Origin: SIG603 sp964370775
Lineage (GTDB): Bacteria > Bacillota > Clostridia > Oscillospirales > Acutalibacteraceae
Assembly: GCA_964370775.1 (NCBI GenBank)
Contig: CAYJKT010000003.1
Coordinates: 1 to 64,000, forward strand
Length of the DNA: 64,000 nucleotides
Direction: 5' to 3'
The notes under the pieces were generated by a model. The model saw only the letters and a program-made list of their open reading frames with translations, did no database searches and was not told the origin of the DNA. Made by a program: the position numbers and the translations under genes. This document shows, piece after piece, positions 53,679 to 62,383 of the stretch (the stretch's first letter is position 1; every line of letters starts with the position of its first letter).

Positions 53679-53942
53679 ATGGTTGATTTTGTAGAAGAAA
53701 GAGCTACAAAACTAGGTTTGTATATTATAGAAAACGGAGCCACCGTTAGGGCTACTGCTAAAATTTATGGGATATCTAAAAGCACTGTTCACAAAGATGT
53801 TAGCTATAGATTAAGATACATAAACAACAAGCTTTATAATCAAGTTAAAGAAGTGCTAGAGCTTAACAAGGCTCAACGGCATATCCGTGGTGGTCTTGCA
53901 ACAAAAGAAAAGTATGAAAACCTTAAAAAGTTGCACGACTAA
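53679..53942 (+). CDS. spoIIID: Sporulation transcription factor SpoIIID
   Basis: 87 residues. The helix-turn-helix (about 22-41, ATVRATAKIYGISKSTVHKD) and the C-terminal basic part with RHIRGGLATKEKY are nearly diagnostic of SpoIIID, the mother-cell regulator that acts after SigE. AAGGGTG precedes the ATG. Its stop is 1 base from the convergent DUF4091 gene, with no terminator between. Confidence 0.95.
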   Translation: MVDFVEERATKLGLYIIENGATVRATAKIYGISKSTVHKDVSYRLRYINNKLYNQVKEVLELNKAQRHIRGGLATKEKYENLKKLHD

Positions 53943-53943
53943 A

Positions 53944-55554
53944 TTATTCGCATTTTTGCTCAATTAATTCATTTACTTTTGCTCTTAAATCTAAGATAAA
54001 ATCAGCGTTTTTTGGATATTTGTTAAAACGAATATCCATTTTAGCTTGTTTTTTGATTAAAGCCTTAACTTCTTCTTTTGAAGTAAGTTTCTCTAGCAAT
54101 TGGAACGCACGTAAATCCTGTAAAGCCTCGTTGAAAACTAATTGGCGAAGTGACGGTACAGGGTTTCCGTCTTCTCCAGGATATACAGAATATGCGTCTC
54201 CTCCTGGGAAGCCTTCATCTGCATCTGATATAAAGTATGGGTCTATCTCACGTTTAGAGAATTGGCTGTAATAGAAGTTATAACCCCAGTGTAAAAATCC
54301 TACTATATCAAATTGATATAATTGCTCTGCAATTACTCTGTTTCTGTAAGACGGCATAGATAAAAATCTGTTAGCTACATCTACACATTGGCTACAGCAA
54401 TAATATGTCCATAAATCCTCTACATTGTTTTCAAGGAACGGTTCAATGTGGTCATTAGCTGGAATTGGGTTTTTAACAAGACCTTTTTTATAGAACTCAT
54501 AAGAAGATAGTGCGTCCATAACTTTAACATCTTCGTATAAATCTTTAACGCTGTTATAAGCATTAGTATAGCTTTCTAAATGCTCTTCTCTAGGCTCGTC
54601 GGATATATGGAAATAGCATTTATCTAATATATCTAATTTTTTTAATTCTTCTTTTAGTTCAAAGATAAATTGTCTGATAAAACTTACGTATTTCTCGTCT
54701 GTTGCGTCAGTATCCCAACCAAAGATTTTTTTAACTTCTCCGTCTACTGTTGCAACAACTTTTGGTGCTGAACTTGCACCCCATTGTGTGAACGGATGAG
54801 AAATCTCAAAGTATTCTATGCCTTTTGATTTTGCAATAGCTACAAATTTATCTAGCATACTGTAATCAAACACATATTTTCCGTCTACAATTTCAATCCC
54901 CACAAGTTGAACAGTAGGTCTCTCTCCACCTACTAATGTATCCAGTGGAGGTGTAAGCACAGGAGTTAAAATCATGTTTGCGCCATATTTTGCGTAGTTA
55001 TCCATAAACTTACCGATAATATCAAAGTGTTTTTCGCTTAATACTTCTGCACCGTAATATGTAGCTAAGCAGTCGTAATGGAACCATTGTGTATAAATTA
55101 AACTTTGTTTTGGTAGTTCACAGTCGATGATTTTCAAATCAAATCTAGCTGAATTATCGCCGATATTTACTTTAACAGAAAAATCTCCGCTCACTGCACT
55201 TGGCTCTACTTCAACCCAAAGAGATCTCCATTGTCCTCCAACTATAGTAAATGTATCACTTACAGGATTTAAAATATCTGGGAACAATCCTGCTTCCATT
55301 GTAATGTAATCATCATCGTTTCTAACATTATAAGCTGGGAATGTACAACCTATATTTTTTACTGCATATAGATTTACCTTTAAATCGGATTCAACAGATA
55401 CAGATAACTCTTCTTTTGCATTGTCTTCAGAAAAAACAGCTATTTGGAAGTTGAAAAATTCACCTTTTAAGCACGTAGCTTTTTTTTGCTCTTTACCTAA
55501 TTTTTTATCATTAGTAAAAACTTTTTCTAAAGAACTTAATACTTTAATTGTCAT
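53944..55554 (-). CDS. DUF4091 protein, putative glycoside hydrolase-like
   Basis: 536 residues, no signal peptide. A beta-sandwich N-terminal part (about 1-140) is followed by a TIM-barrel-like region (IYTQWFHYDCLATYYGAE, LTPVLTPPLDT) of the DUF4091 family. A carboxylate pair typical of hydrolases may be Glu/Asp in YFHISDEPREEH. DUF4091 enzymes found in gut bacteria act on diverse alpha- or beta-glycosides, so the substrate is open. It is a single gene, convergent with spoIIID. Confidence 0.75.
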   Translation of the reverse strand: MTIKVLSSLEKVFTNDKKLGKEQKKATCLKGEFFNFQIAVFSEDNAKEELSVSVESDLKVNLYAVKNIGCTFPAYNVRNDDDYITMEAGLFPDILNPVSDTFTIVGGQWRSLWVEVEPSAVSGDFSVKVNIGDNSARFDLKIIDCELPKQSLIYTQWFHYDCLATYYGAEVLSEKHFDIIGKFMDNYAKYGANMILTPVLTPPLDTLVGGERPTVQLVGIEIVDGKYVFDYSMLDKFVAIAKSKGIEYFEISHPFTQWGASSAPKVVATVDGEVKKIFGWDTDATDEKYVSFIRQFIFELKEELKKLDILDKCYFHISDEPREEHLESYTNAYNSVKDLYEDVKVMDALSSYEFYKKGLVKNPIPANDHIEPFLENNVEDLWTYYCCSQCVDVANRFLSMPSYRNRVIAEQLYQFDIVGFLHWGYNFYYSQFSKREIDPYFISDADEGFPGGDAYSVYPGEDGNPVPSLRQLVFNEALQDLRAFQLLEKLTSKEEVKALIKKQAKMDIRFNKYPKNADFILDLRAKVNELIEQKCE

Positions 55555-55674
55555 AATTTTCTCCTTTAATATAATAACTTGTGTTACAATTATCTACATT
55601 ATATTACTAATGTTAATTTTTTTCAATTATGGTTTACTACAAAAATTAACATCTTTTGCTGTGCAATATTTTAG

Positions 55675-55704
55675 TTGACTATATACATAATATAATGATA
55701 CAAT
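55675..55704 (+). promoter_or_regulatory. Promoter upstream of the MmcQ-like gene
   Basis: TTGACT (55675-55680), 18 bases, TACAAT (55699-55704), about 30 bases before the ATG. Confidence 0.5.
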
Positions 55705-55734
55705 TTTATAAAAATAAAGAATTAGGTAAAAACC

Positions 55735-56091
55735 ATGACAAAAAGAACATTTATTGAATACTGTTTAACGTTTCCTAGTGTGTATGTCGACTACCCCTTT
55801 GATGAAACTACCCCAGTTATGCGTCATAGTGGTAACAAAAAAATATTTGCTTTGATATATGATAAAGACGGAAACGAGTTTGTTAATTTGAAAACAAAGC
55901 CTGATGATGCCGATTTTTTTAGGCAAGTGTACTCTGGTGTAACAGCAGGCTACCACATGAACAAAAGGCATTGGAACTCCGTTGATTTTAACGGAGATGT
56001 AGATGACGAAACTTTGTATCAATTTACGCATGATAGTTATAATCTAACAAAACCTAAGGTTATAAAAGGTAAAAAGCATGAAAATACTTAA
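55735..56091 (+). CDS. MmcQ/YjbR family protein
   Basis: 118 residues of the YjbR/MmcQ fold (FPSVYVDYPFDETTPVMRH, KIFALIYDKDG, NLKTKPDDADF, GYHMNKRHWNSV). Homologues are small double-wing proteins thought to bind DNA or ligands; function is not established. It overlaps the next gene by 14 bases. Confidence 0.85.
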   Translation: MTKRTFIEYCLTFPSVYVDYPFDETTPVMRHSGNKKIFALIYDKDGNEFVNLKTKPDDADFFRQVYSGVTAGYHMNKRHWNSVDFNGDVDDETLYQFTHDSYNLTKPKVIKGKKHENT

Positions 56092-56794
56092 TAAAGAGCT
56101 TAGAAATACTCACGGTATAGAATATTCCTTGCTTACAAAATCCGTGAAAAATATTAACATGAGAATTAAAAAAGACGGTAGTGTTGAGGTATCTGCTAAT
56201 CGCTTAGTTAGTAAAAAATATATAGATGAATTTGTGTTCTCTAAAAAAGATTTCATAACGCAAAGTCAACNNNNNNNNNNCGAATTAAGCGAAAAAAATG
56301 ATAGAACAAAGTACTTTGTTAACGATGAAATATTCTACTTGTTAGGTAAAAAATATAGGCTTAAAATTGTTAAATCTAGTACAGATTTAGTTAAACTAGA
56401 GGAAAATTACCTAATAGTGTACAGCAAAAATGATTTAAGCACAGAGAAAACTCGTACATTAGTGGACGAGTTCTATAAAAAGACTGCTAAAACCGAATTT
56501 GAAAGAGCTATAAATAAGTATTATCCAATATTTCAGAAAAAAGGGTATAGTTTGCCTAGCTTTAAGTATAAATATTTAAAATCTAAGTGGGGTTCATGCT
56601 TTCCGTTTAAGCATGAGATTATCTTTAATATTTACTTAATAGAATTTTCTGTACCTTGTATTGAGTATGTAGTTTTGCATGAATTTTGCCATTTAGTACA
56701 TGCTAATCATTCAAAAAACTTTTATAATTTACTTACCTCAATTATGCCAAACAGAAAAATTTGTGAATATAATTTAAAAAATTATATTAGATAA
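56078..56794 (+). CDS. YgjP-type (DUF45) zinc metallopeptidase-like protein, interrupted by an N gap
   Basis: 238 residues with the YgjP/DUF45 fold. WGSC and HEFCHLVHANHSKNFY give the HExxH zinc site with the downstream His-x2-Asn-like region. Residues 64-67 fall in 10 N at 56271-56280. The frame happens to stay open across the gap, but the true sequence there is unknown and may be longer. It overlaps the MmcQ-like gene by 14 bases. Confidence 0.8.
   Translation: MKILNKELRNTHGIEYSLLTKSVKNINMRIKKDGSVEVSANRLVSKKYIDEFVFSKKDFITQSQXXXXELSEKNDRTKYFVNDEIFYLLGKKYRLKIVKSSTDLVKLEENYLIVYSKNDLSTEKTRTLVDEFYKKTAKTEFERAINKYYPIFQKKGYSLPSFKYKYLKSKWGSCFPFKHEIIFNIYLIEFSVPCIEYVVLHEFCHLVHANHSKNFYNLLTSIMPNRKICEYNLKNYIR
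56271..56280. other. Assembly gap (10 N)
   Basis: Ten N bases inside the YgjP-like gene mark a join in a scaffold. The gap length is a placeholder. Confidence 0.95.
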
Positions 56795-56812
56795 ACAACA
56801 TAATAATATCAC

Positions 56813-56841
56813 TTGATTTTCACAAAGAAAATGTATATTAT
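56813..56841 (+). promoter_or_regulatory. Promoter of the two-component system
   Basis: TTGATT (56813-56818), 17 bases, TATTAT (56836-56841), about 60 bases before the response-regulator start. Confidence 0.55.
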
Positions 56842-56899
56842 TAGTATAAGTAAAAAATGAGGCTAAAGCCGTTAATAAAAAAATAAAGGAAGAATTAAA

Positions 56900-57574
56900 A
56901 TGTATAATATGCTTGTAGTAGATGATGAATCTAAAATTAGACTTTTAATAAGAAAATATGCTGAATTTGAAGGACACGAAGTCACCGAGGCTGAAAACGG
57001 CATGGAAGCAATTGAGATTTTCAGAAGAACTCCTGATAAGTTCGATATTATTATTATGGACGTTATGATGCCAGAGCTTGATGGATTCTCGGCTTCTAGC
57101 GAAATTCGCAAAACGTCAGATGTACCAATTCTTATGCTTTCTGCAAGAGGTGAAGAGTATGATAGAATTCATGGTTTTGAGCTAGGTGTTGACGATTACG
57201 TGGTTAAACCGTTTTCTCCAAAAGAATTATTAATGCGAGTTAATGCTATTCTTAGCAGGGGTGCAAAGGTTAAGTCAGAGCACGAAGTAAGCGAGTTCGA
57301 GGGATTGAAAATTGACTTTACAGCTAGAACTGTAGAGCTAGACGGAGAGAGAGCACAGCTTTCTCCAAAAGAATATGAACTGCTATTTTACATGGTAAAA
57401 AACAAAGGCATTGCTCTATCAAGAGAAAAACTTATTACAAATGTTTGGGGTTATGACTTCTACGGAGACGACAGAACCCTTGATACTCACATTAAATTAT
57501 TAAGAAGAAGCCTTGGAGATTACAGTAAGTTTATTGTAACATTACGAGGGGTGGGATATAGATTTGAAGGCTAA
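56900..57574 (+). CDS. OmpR/PhoB-type response regulator
   Basis: 224 residues. The receiver domain has the acidic pair in VVDDES, the phosphorylated Asp54 in IIMDVMMPELDG, and Lys in DDYVVKPFSP. The C-terminal winged helix has LSPKEYELLFYMVKNKG and DRTLDTHIKLLRRSLG. AAGGAAG lies ahead of the ATG. It overlaps its kinase gene by 11 bases. The regulated genes are unknown. Confidence 0.94.
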   Translation: MYNMLVVDDESKIRLLIRKYAEFEGHEVTEAENGMEAIEIFRRTPDKFDIIIMDVMMPELDGFSASSEIRKTSDVPILMLSARGEEYDRIHGFELGVDDYVVKPFSPKELLMRVNAILSRGAKVKSEHEVSEFEGLKIDFTARTVELDGERAQLSPKEYELLFYMVKNKGIALSREKLITNVWGYDFYGDDRTLDTHIKLLRRSLGDYSKFIVTLRGVGYRFEG

Positions 57575-59078
57575 AAGAGGTAAAAGAGTAAAAAAAGTAG
57601 GTGTAAGAGCACAAATTCTTTTTGGTTTTGTGTTTTTTACATTTATTATTGTTGCTTTGTTGTGGGTGTTGCAGATAAGTTTATTGGATAACTTTTATAG
57701 GTATATCAAACTTAATGACACAAAAGAGAACGCTGTACTTATAGCTGAAAACTATGGTAATATATTTGTGAATAATAATTACAATTCCGATGATTACAGC
57801 AATAACGAAGCTGTTCAAATATTACAGAGTTTAGTTGTTAATGACAATACAGAAATATTGATTAGCGACCCACAAGGAAATATTGATTTCACTTTAGAGT
57901 CTCCATTTTCTCGAACTTTTGATAACGTCACACCGTCATATCTTTCTGCTGTGTATAATCAGGCAAAAAAATCTGGTGGAGATTTACAAAGTTGGTATTC
58001 TACAAATAGTCTGTATAATCGAAGTACAGAAGAAGTTTTGATTTATGCTACAGCAGTACAATTAGAAGACGGTAGCAATAAGTTAATATTGCTTCAAACT
58101 GTTGTAACACCTGTTACAGCTACGGTAGACGCTTTGTCTTTCCAACTATATTGGGTGACAATCGCAATGCTTCTATTATCTAGCATGATAGCATATTTTG
58201 TTTCAATCAGAATTTCACGTCCGATAGTTGCCATAAACGATACTGCTAAAAATCTTGCTCGTGGTAAGTATGACATAGTTTTTCCAAGCCACGGAAGTGC
58301 AGAGATTAAAGAGCTTTCACACACGCTAAATGTAGTGAGTTATGAGCTATCCAGGGTTGATGAACTACGAAAAGAGCTAATTGCAAACGTATCTCACGAT
58401 TTACGCACACCTCTTACTATGATTTCAGGCTATGGTGAGGTTATGCGTGATATACCTGGCGAAAACAATGCCGAGAATATTCAAATTATCATTGACGAAG
58501 CCGAAAGACTTAAAAACTTAGTTAATGACTTGCTTGACATTTCAAAGCTTGAAGCTGGGCAAATTGATGTCACAATGGAGCCTGTTAACCTAACAAAAAG
58601 CATAGTTAACATAATTAGACGATATGATAAACTTGCTGATTTTAACTTTGATTTTTACCACGGTAATGATATTAACGTTATGGGTGACGAGCTAAAACTT
58701 TCTCAAGTAGTTTACAATTTACTTAATAATGCAATTAATTACACAGGTGAAGATAAACGAATAGTTCTAAAACAAACTACCGAGGGAAATTATGTTAAGA
58801 TAGAGGTAATCGACACAGGTGAGGGTATACCTAGCGACAAAATAAATGAGATTTGGGAAAGATATTATAAGATTGACAAAACTCATAAACGTGCAGTTGT
58901 TGGCACTGGTCTAGGGCTTTCTATTGTAAAAAATGTAATCGACTTACACGAGGGCATGTATGGTGTTGAAAGCGAAGTAGGAAAAGGCAGTAACTTCTGG
59001 TTCAAGTTACCTATTTTATCTGAGGACATTAAAAATGACAGTGTAAAAGATGCTGATTTCAAAGAGTTATCGAAGTAA
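57564..59078 (+). CDS. Membrane sensor histidine kinase
   Basis: 504 residues with a TTG start inside the end of the response-regulator gene, preceded by GGGGTGGG. Two membrane helices (about 17-40 and 190-215) frame an outside sensor of about 150 residues. A HAMP linker (about 215-265) follows, then His278 in NVSHDLRTPL and the ATPase motifs NLLNNAINYTG, DTGEGIP and GTGLGLSIVK. It pairs with the preceding regulator; the signal is unknown. Confidence 0.94.
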   Translation: MKAKRGKRVKKVGVRAQILFGFVFFTFIIVALLWVLQISLLDNFYRYIKLNDTKENAVLIAENYGNIFVNNNYNSDDYSNNEAVQILQSLVVNDNTEILISDPQGNIDFTLESPFSRTFDNVTPSYLSAVYNQAKKSGGDLQSWYSTNSLYNRSTEEVLIYATAVQLEDGSNKLILLQTVVTPVTATVDALSFQLYWVTIAMLLLSSMIAYFVSIRISRPIVAINDTAKNLARGKYDIVFPSHGSAEIKELSHTLNVVSYELSRVDELRKELIANVSHDLRTPLTMISGYGEVMRDIPGENNAENIQIIIDEAERLKNLVNDLLDISKLEAGQIDVTMEPVNLTKSIVNIIRRYDKLADFNFDFYHGNDINVMGDELKLSQVVYNLLNNAINYTGEDKRIVLKQTTEGNYVKIEVIDTGEGIPSDKINEIWERYYKIDKTHKRAVVGTGLGLSIVKNVIDLHEGMYGVESEVGKGSNFWFKLPILSEDIKNDSVKDADFKELSK

Positions 59079-59111
59079 ATTTGTTTAACAACTATATATA
59101 AATTAAATGAG

Positions 59112-59157
59112 AAAGGCAGATAGCGACCATAAAAGTCATTATCTGCCTTGTCTTTTA
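59112..59157 (+). terminator. Terminator of the two-component system
   Basis: AAGGCAGATA pairs with TATCTGCCTT around a loop of about 17 bases, then TGTCTTTT. Confidence 0.75.
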
Positions 59158-59196
59158 TCTATAAGTTTAATCCTTACAAAATCAGCTATAAAAAAT

Positions 59197-59230
59197 AAAA
59201 AAACCTAAACAGAATACCTGTTTAGATTTT
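59197..59230 (-). terminator. Terminator of the tRNA-Ser pair
   Basis: CTAAACAG (59205-59212) pairs with CTGTTTAG (59218-59225). On the minus strand a T-run follows, just beyond the tRNA 3' end. Confidence 0.75.
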
Positions 59231-59320
59231 TGGCGGAGAAGAAGGGATTTGAACCCTTGCGCCAGTTACCCAACCTACTCCCTTAGCAGGGGAGCCCCTT
59301 CACCACTTGGGTACTTCTCC
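59231..59320 (-). tRNA. tRNA-Ser (anticodon GCT)
   Basis: A 90-base tRNA with acceptor stem GGAGAAG/CTTCTCC, anticodon loop CTGCTAA (GCT), a long variable arm (typical of serine) and the T-loop GGTTCAAATCC. CCA is encoded. Second of two serine tRNAs on this strand. Confidence 0.95.
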
Positions 59321-59353
59321 AACTTTCCTTTTTATTAAAAAAGAATAAAAAAA

Positions 59354-59442
59354 TGGCGGAGAGGAAGAGATTCGAACTCTTGGTCCCTTTCGAGATCACT
59401 AGTTTTCAAGACTAGCTCCTTAAACCGCTCGGACACCTCTCC
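59354..59442 (-). tRNA. tRNA-Ser (anticodon TGA)
   Basis: An 89-base tRNA with acceptor stem GGAGAGG/CCTCTCC, anticodon loop CTTGAAA (TGA), a long variable arm and T-loop AGTTCGAATCT. CCA is encoded. First of the tandem pair, so both probably share one transcript. Confidence 0.95.
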
Positions 59443-59599
59443 GTATTAATATTAAGTTATTAAATATAGTCTTTGCTTGACTACAAGAGATATTATATCA
59501 CAAGAAATAACAGTTGTCAAGCTTTTTTTTATAAAACAAAACATTTTTTTGCTTAAACTTATAAGATTATTTCTGTGCAGATATCCCTATTAAAAAGTC

Positions 59600-59760
59600 A
59601 TTCTTGTAATGAATAGATTTTCAAACCCGTGGGAAGTTAGCAAAAAAACTAGCTTTAAGGACGGAAAACACAAACGTGCCTCTTAGGAAAATTTAGCCAT
59701 GTTGGGGCGGATATTATCCAGACGTGTTGATTACGTTTTTTGATTAAAATTAATTTGTTA
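59600..59760. repeat. Degenerate copy of the palindromic repeat
   Basis: This stretch has pieces found in the element at 59761-59922: GGACGGAAAACACAAACGTG, and GGGGCGGATATTATCC, which matches the GGCGGATAATATCCGCC core. It appears to be a second, eroded or partial copy. No gene is present. Confidence 0.45.
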
Positions 59761-59922
59761 AAACGCACAAACTGATGTAGGGAACGGTCTTGACCGTTCC
59801 GATGAAATTTAGTTAAAACTCCGAGTTTTCGGGACGGAAAACCCGTGCCCTACATTAAATTATATGTATTAAAAAATTTTTGCAAGGCGGATAATATCCG
59901 CCCCTACAAAATTTGTGCGTTT
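59761..59922. mobile_element. MITE-like element with terminal inverted repeats
   Basis: The ends AAACGCACAAA (59761-59771) and TTTGTGCGTTT (59912-59922) are perfect 11-bp inverted repeats, each followed inward after 3-4 bases by TGTAGGG. Inside are three short hairpins: GGAACGGTC/GACCGTTCC, GGGACGG/CCGTGCCC, and GGCGGATA/TATCCGCC. There is no open reading frame. It would be moved by a transposase encoded elsewhere, or it may be a folded intergenic RNA repeat. Confidence 0.65.
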
Positions 59923-59937
59923 GCATTTTCCTAATTA

Positions 59938-60387
59938 TCACATTGTCATAAATGCCAACAAAAAATAAATTATTGAGTACACAATGTTTGTTACTATTGA
60001 ATCTTTTACCGTATATGTAGCAGCTACGCTTGCCTTAATTGAATTTAATATCATTCCAACTATAACAGAAACAAAAATCATTCCTGCCCATATACAAGCA
60101 TATAATAAAAATCCGTTCGAAAAACTTGCAGTCGGAATTCCCTCTGGTGAAATTGCATTAGATGAACACAGCAACCAACTTATAACAAGAAACAGTGTTG
60201 CGCTCCAATAACAATGTCTTATATAGGCAGCTTGATCGTAAAAATCTGGAAATACTATCCTAGCTGTTGGCGAAATACTCTTTCTTGATTTTGCTATTAT
60301 TAATAAAATATATGACATTACAAGTATAAACAAGGCAAAAATATTACCTACATGAAAAAAAATCTCTAACAAATTATACATTACCAT
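59938..60387 (-). CDS. Four-helix membrane protein of the kinase/phosphatase module
   Basis: 149 residues, unrecognised. Four hydrophobic helices (about 8-30, 60-80, 90-112, 128-148). AGGAGG lies 9 bases before the ATG. It follows the zinc-ribbon gene by 2 bases, so it is coupled with it. A partner of the zinc-ribbon protein in the membrane is plausible, but nothing shows its role. Confidence 0.65.
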   Translation of the reverse strand: MVMYNLLEIFFHVGNIFALFILVMSYILLIIAKSRKSISPTARIVFPDFYDQAAYIRHCYWSATLFLVISWLLCSSNAISPEGIPTASFSNGFLLYACIWAGMIFVSVIVGMILNSIKASVAATYTVKDSIVTNIVYSIIYFLLAFMTM

Positions 60388-60389
60388 AA

Positions 60390-61028
60390 TTAATTACCTC
60401 CTGAAATAAATTTAGCAGTTTCTTCTGCCAACCCGAAAACATTATCTATAGGATTATAATGATCTAACATAGTTTCAAGCTCACGGCTTAAGTTATCTAT
60501 AAACCTAGGAGCTAAAAGGTCTTCACCCTCTTCTGTTTGATATGTTAATGCTATATATGAATTAACTACCTTTTCTTTAAACTCATCTTGAACCTTTATA
60601 AAATCTGTATTGTCCCAGTTAAACGCACAAACCACTACCGCCAATATAACCGCAACAAAAATTAAAGAACGCATTACTATGCTGGCTACTTGAGCCGTCA
60701 TTATGTAAATTTTTGAGAACTTAATCTCATTTTTTTCTTTCTTTTTGCGTATTCTCTCTCTCTCTTCTATGGATTTAGTATATTTTGAAGATGAGCCTGC
60801 TCTTGCGCCATCATTTTTCGCATCTTGTTTGCTTATTTCTCCCTCTCGTTTTTTACGCAGTTGCTCCATTTTATACTTTTGCTCTGCTAAGGCTTCTTCA
60901 TCTTTCTTATTTTGAATTGCCTTTTGCTTGGCTTGTTCTGACATGGGACTTCCGCACGATACACAAATCCTTTTTTGGGGATAGGGGTTAGTTTCGTCAC
61001 ATTCTTCGCATTTCCAATACATCTGCAT
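60390..61028 (-). CDS. Zinc-ribbon coiled-coil membrane protein
   Basis: 212 residues. N-terminal zinc ribbon WKCEECDETNPYPQKRICVSCG (C-x2-C, then C-x2-C), a long Lys/Glu-rich coiled coil (about 28-105), one membrane helix (about 118-140) and a C-terminal acidic region of 70 residues. AGGTGAT precedes the ATG. It is placed directly after the kinase and is a possible substrate or docking protein, since coiled coils rich in Ser/Thr/Lys lie next to its membrane helix. Function is unknown. Confidence 0.65.
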   Translation of the reverse strand: MQMYWKCEECDETNPYPQKRICVSCGSPMSEQAKQKAIQNKKDEEALAEQKYKMEQLRKKREGEISKQDAKNDGARAGSSSKYTKSIEERERIRKKKEKNEIKFSKIYIMTAQVASIVMRSLIFVAVILAVVVCAFNWDNTDFIKVQDEFKEKVVNSYIALTYQTEEGEDLLAPRFIDNLSRELETMLDHYNPIDNVFGLAEETAKFISGGN

Positions 61029-61056
61029 AACTAATCACCTGCTTTCTTACACGAAT

Positions 61057-62358
61057 TTATCTTCTTACAAGACTTTTAAATTTTACATAAAGTAATTTAG
61101 TGAGTTTGTCAATATCAGCTTGTTCTGTTAACTCTCTGCTTTTTTTTGCAAATTCAACTACTCTGATAAGATCTTCTGCCGATTTATCGGTAAACCTTGT
61201 TAAGTTATCAGGCACGGCAGCTAGTATTTGATCTAGCTTAGAAAAATCAAGCTCAACCACATAATTTTTGTCTACCTTCAAGCCGTTTAATGCGTCTGTC
61301 AACGCTTTTGAATATTTATCTATCGTTTTTTGATCTGCTGACTCTCTACCCTCTTCTATTTTGTCAAGCACCTTTTGCAGTTTTTTAACAGTTCTATCCT
61401 TAAATCTTTCTAAGTTTTTTGGAACATTTTCAAGCGCTTGATCTAATAAAGTAAAGTTAATTGTTTGCATTATAACTTTTGCTCGCTCTTCTATGTTGCC
61501 TTTTGAAATTATCACAGCATGAACTTCTTCCATAGTAGGGCGATCTTCTGGGAGTGAACTTAACATTTTTTCTATTAATTCTTTAAGCCAATCTGGCAAA
61601 GATTTGTGTAGCCCGTACTGCTCACCTGCCGCAATTGCCTCATACACAAACTTATCACTATTTTGACACCTAGGCATTTCACCACACCAATATTGATGAA
61701 AAATAATTCCGCTTGCAAAAACATCTGAGGAACAAGTAAGCCTTTGTTTGTACTTCACATTTCCTCTTTTATAAGCTGCAAGTTCGGGACTTTGATAGGC
61801 ATCTGTAACCACTGTAAGTTCTGGAGATAGTGGTTTCTTTGAAAAATAGGAATCATCAAAGTCTATAATTTTTGCTACAGGGTTACCCGACGCACTTCTT
61901 CCTATTAATATGTTTTCTGGCTTTAAATCGCCATGAATTATATTTTTGCTGTGTATTCTCTTAAGTGATGACGAATAGGTGTTAAGTAGCATTACTTTAT
62001 CATTGTAGTCATATTCTTTTATTTTGTCAAGTGAATCTGTTTGAATTTCTATCCAGTGAGTAACTTGATAAAAGCTTTGTTTGTGTCTAAACACTTCTCT
62101 AGGTGAAATAATATTTCCCATTCCGTTTCCAAGGTCGTCAAGTGCAGCTATAAGCTTTTTTTTAGCGGCTAACCACTCTTCACACTCATGTTTTTTAAAA
62201 TCAAAAATATCTTCACTTGCAGTCTCTAGCGGATATTTGGGTTGCATAAACTTTTTTAAGAAAAACGCCTTTCCGTCTGCCGTGGCATAATACCATATGC
62301 CATTTGCAGAGGTATGTGCCTTTAATTTATCATATTGATAACCGTTTACTATGTCCAT
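61057..62358 (-). CDS. Ser/Thr protein kinase-like protein with duplicated C-terminal repeat
   Basis: 433 residues. The kinase domain (about 10-290) has Lys35/36 in FFLKKF, catalytic loop HGDLKPEN (142-149, Asp144) and IIDFDDS, in which DFG is replaced by DFD (166-168). SPELAAYK lies at the APE position. The C-terminus holds two related 59-residue repeats (302-360, 372-430), both with LDQ-x-L/A-(E/A)-x-VP-x-NL-x-RF-x-D, resembling FIVAR-type helical modules. No membrane helix is present. It follows the phosphatase by 25 bases and probably phosphorylates a local partner. Confidence 0.78.
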   Translation of the reverse strand: MDIVNGYQYDKLKAHTSANGIWYYATADGKAFFLKKFMQPKYPLETASEDIFDFKKHECEEWLAAKKKLIAALDDLGNGMGNIISPREVFRHKQSFYQVTHWIEIQTDSLDKIKEYDYNDKVMLLNTYSSSLKRIHSKNIIHGDLKPENILIGRSASGNPVAKIIDFDDSYFSKKPLSPELTVVTDAYQSPELAAYKRGNVKYKQRLTCSSDVFASGIIFHQYWCGEMPRCQNSDKFVYEAIAAGEQYGLHKSLPDWLKELIEKMLSSLPEDRPTMEEVHAVIISKGNIEERAKVIMQTINFTLLDQALENVPKNLERFKDRTVKKLQKVLDKIEEGRESADQKTIDKYSKALTDALNGLKVDKNYVVELDFSKLDQILAAVPDNLTRFTDKSAEDLIRVVEFAKKSRELTEQADIDKLTKLLYVKFKSLVRR

Positions 62359-62383
62359 TTCTCGATTACCCTTTCCTTAACTT

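Noticed and set aside
59231..59442. tRNA-Ser pair as an integration site for the kinase module
   Set aside because: Integration normally occurs at the tRNA 3' end, which faces left here, whereas the kinase module is on the 5' side. No direct repeat of a tRNA end was found.
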